From: CAYFKJ01 sp964401845
Lineage (GTDB): Bacteria > Pseudomonadota > Alphaproteobacteria > UBA2966
Direction of reading: 5' to 3'
Assembly: GCA_964401845.1 (NCBI GenBank)
Contig: CAYOAD010000194.1
Location: 1-7,379 of the forward strand
Length of the DNA stretch: 7,379 nucleotides
Positions 6,076 through 7,379 of the stretch are shown here, piece by piece. Numbering within the stretch: the stretch's first letter is position 1; each line of letters begins with the position of its first letter. The translations under genes were made by a program, and so were the position numbers. The notes beneath the pieces were generated by a model. That model saw nothing but the letters and a program-made list of their open reading frames with translations. It ran no database searches and had not been told where the DNA came from.

Positions 6076-7379
6076 ATGACGACCGGCGGCCGCGACGAGC
6101 GGGACTTCGGCGGGCCTGCGCAAACCGAGGGTGATGTGAACACCTCACCCCGGCGGCAGGCCTGGGCCGACGAGAGTACGTCCGCTGAGGCGCAAGCCCT
6201 GCTGGACCGGGACGCCGGCGCCTTCCTGCACCAATCGGTTTCGACGCCGTGCCTCTCGGTCATCACCAAGGCCGAGGGCATCCACATCGAGGATGCCGAC
6301 GGCCGCCGCTATATGGATTTTCACGGCAACAACGTCCACCACATCGGCTACGGTCATCCGCGACTGAAGGAAGCCATCACCCGCCAGATGGATGAGTTAT
6401 CCTTCGCACCGCGCCGTTTTACCAACGAACCTGCCGTCGAGTTGGCCGAAAAATTGGCGGTGATCTCGCCGGGAGACCTGGGGAAGGTATTATTCGCCAC
6501 GGGCGGTTCGGATGCGGTGGAAATCGCCCTCAAGGTTGCCCGCGCCGCCACCGGGCGCTTTAAGACTTTGTCTTTTTGGGACGCCTTCCACGGAGCCGGG
6601 TTTGGCGCGGCAAGCGTTGGCGGAGAACAGTTGTTCCGCGGTGGCCCGATCGGTCCCCTGCTGCCGGGCGCCGAGCATGTGGCCCCCTTTGCCTGTTACC
6701 GCTGCCCTTACGGTCATGGCGTCAGGGAGGACGGCACACCCGATCTTGATACCTGCAAACTCGCCTGCGCCGGCATGGTGCGCTACGTGCTCGAGCGCGA
6801 AGGCGATGTCGCCGCCGTCATCGCCGAGCCGGCCCGCGCCGTGCCCTATCTGCCGCCGCCAGGTTACTGGCAGGCGGTGCGGGAAGCCTGCGACGACTTC
6901 GGCACGCTGCTCATTTTCGATGAAATCCCGACGGGCCTTGGTAAAACCGGAAAAATGTTCGCCTGCGACCACGACGGCGTGGTGCCCGATATCCTGGTGA
7001 TGGGCAAAGCCCTGGGCGGCGGCATCCTGCCGATCTCGGCAACGCTTTGCCGGCCCGGCCTGGACGTCGCGGGGGATTATGCTTTCGGCCATTACACCCA
7101 TGAAAAAAATCCGGTCACGGCGCGGGCCGCCCTCACCACCGTCGAGATCATCGAGGACGAAGGATTGGTCGAGCAGGCGGTGGCGGTCGGCCGGCATGCC
7201 TTGGACCGCCTCAACGAGATGAAGTCCCACCACGCCCTGATCGGCGACGTGCGGGGGCGGGGGCTGCTGATCGGCATCGAACTGGTGCAGGACCGCGGCG
7301 ATAAAACGCCGGCGACGGATGCGGCGGAACAGGTGCTCTACCGCTCGTTGGATCTCGGGCTGAGCTTCAAGACGACAAT
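6076..7379 (+). CDS. Class III aminotransferase-fold PLP enzyme, PbfA-like ((R)-1-hydroxy-2-aminoethylphosphonate ammonia-lyase candidate), 3' end cut
   Basis: 434 codons are present before the window edge; a short C-terminal part is missing. PLP fold-type I: Thr142-Gly-Gly-Ser145-Asp binds the cofactor phosphate, Phe171-His-Gly stacks on the ring, Asp282 in Phe-Asp-Glu-Ile-Pro-Thr-Gly contacts the pyridine nitrogen, Lys311 in Met-Gly-Lys-Ala-Leu-Gly-Gly-Gly forms the Schiff base, and Thr341 in His-Tyr-Thr-His-Glu-Lys-Asn-Pro would reach the partner subunit's phosphate. The Gln usual in Asp-Glu-Val-Gln-Thr/Ser-Gly of transaminases is Pro285. That change, the His83-Gly-Asn-Asn-Val-His-His segment and the Tyr-Thr-His-Glu-Lys motif recall PbfA, which eliminates ammonia from hydroxy-AEP to give phosphonoacetaldehyde; this match is from memory. 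Four cysteines (207, 210, 227, 231) form a possible metal-site pattern. The first 30 or so residues are polar and probably disordered. The divergent AEP-type LysR gene supports a phosphonate role. An ordinary omega-transaminase remains the alternative: fold certain, PbfA assignment moderate. Confidence 0.85.
   Translation, partial: MTTGGRDERDFGGPAQTEGDVNTSPRRQAWADESTSAEAQALLDRDAGAFLHQSVSTPCLSVITKAEGIHIEDADGRRYMDFHGNNVHHIGYGHPRLKEAITRQMDELSFAPRRFTNEPAVELAEKLAVISPGDLGKVLFATGGSDAVEIALKVARAATGRFKTLSFWDAFHGAGFGAASVGGEQLFRGGPIGPLLPGAEHVAPFACYRCPYGHGVREDGTPDLDTCKLACAGMVRYVLEREGDVAAVIAEPARAVPYLPPPGYWQAVREACDDFGTLLIFDEIPTGLGKTGKMFACDHDGVVPDILVMGKALGGGILPISATLCRPGLDVAGDYAFGHYTHEKNPVTARAALTTVEIIEDEGLVEQAVAVGRHALDRLNEMKSHHALIGDVRGRGLLIGIELVQDRGDKTPATDAAEQVLYRSLDLGLSFKTT

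Overview
The window is GC-rich, almost fully coding bacterial DNA. Gene style and protein families (a GcvT-fused flavin dehydrogenase, an ALDH of the KHS type, an iron-dependent alcohol dehydrogenase, a LysR regulator and a class III PLP enzyme) suggest an alphaproteobacterium, perhaps a Rhodospirillales-like one. That placement is an inference from sequence style, not from a search.

Layout: (1) Bases 1-65 are the last 20 codons of an upstream + strand gene. (2) Bases 77-5123 hold three tightly spaced + strand genes: an 816-residue dimethylglycine/sarcosine dehydrogenase-like flavoprotein with a C-terminal GcvT-type folate module, a 463-residue NAD(P)-dependent aldehyde dehydrogenase, and a 388-residue iron-dependent alcohol dehydrogenase. 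Gaps of 11, 10 and 27 bases, with Shine-Dalgarno sequences touching or overlapping upstream stop codons in two cases, point to one operon that began before the window. (3) Bases 5120-5992 on the - strand encode a LysR regulator that resembles the family associated with 2-aminoethylphosphonate (AEP) catabolism; its stop codon overlaps that of the alcohol dehydrogenase. (4) Bases 5993-6075 are the only real intergenic region, a divergent control region with a perfect 6+6 bp inverted repeat. (5) From 6076 to the window edge runs a class III aminotransferase-fold PLP enzyme, cut at its C-terminus, which most resembles PbfA, the (R)-1-hydroxy-2-aminoethylphosphonate ammonia-lyase.

How they may work together: the LysR/PLP pair looks like a regulator and target in phosphonate use, in which hydroxylated AEP would be deaminated to phosphonoacetaldehyde. 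The flavoprotein/ALDH/ADH operon looks like oxidative N-demethylation of a methylated amine (C1 unit passed to folate) followed by aldehyde/alcohol oxidation. Whether the two halves form one pathway, for example for an N-methylated aminophosphonate, is an open hypothesis. No RNA genes, mobile elements, CRISPR arrays or clear terminators were seen. The window has no gene-free stretch longer than 83 bases.
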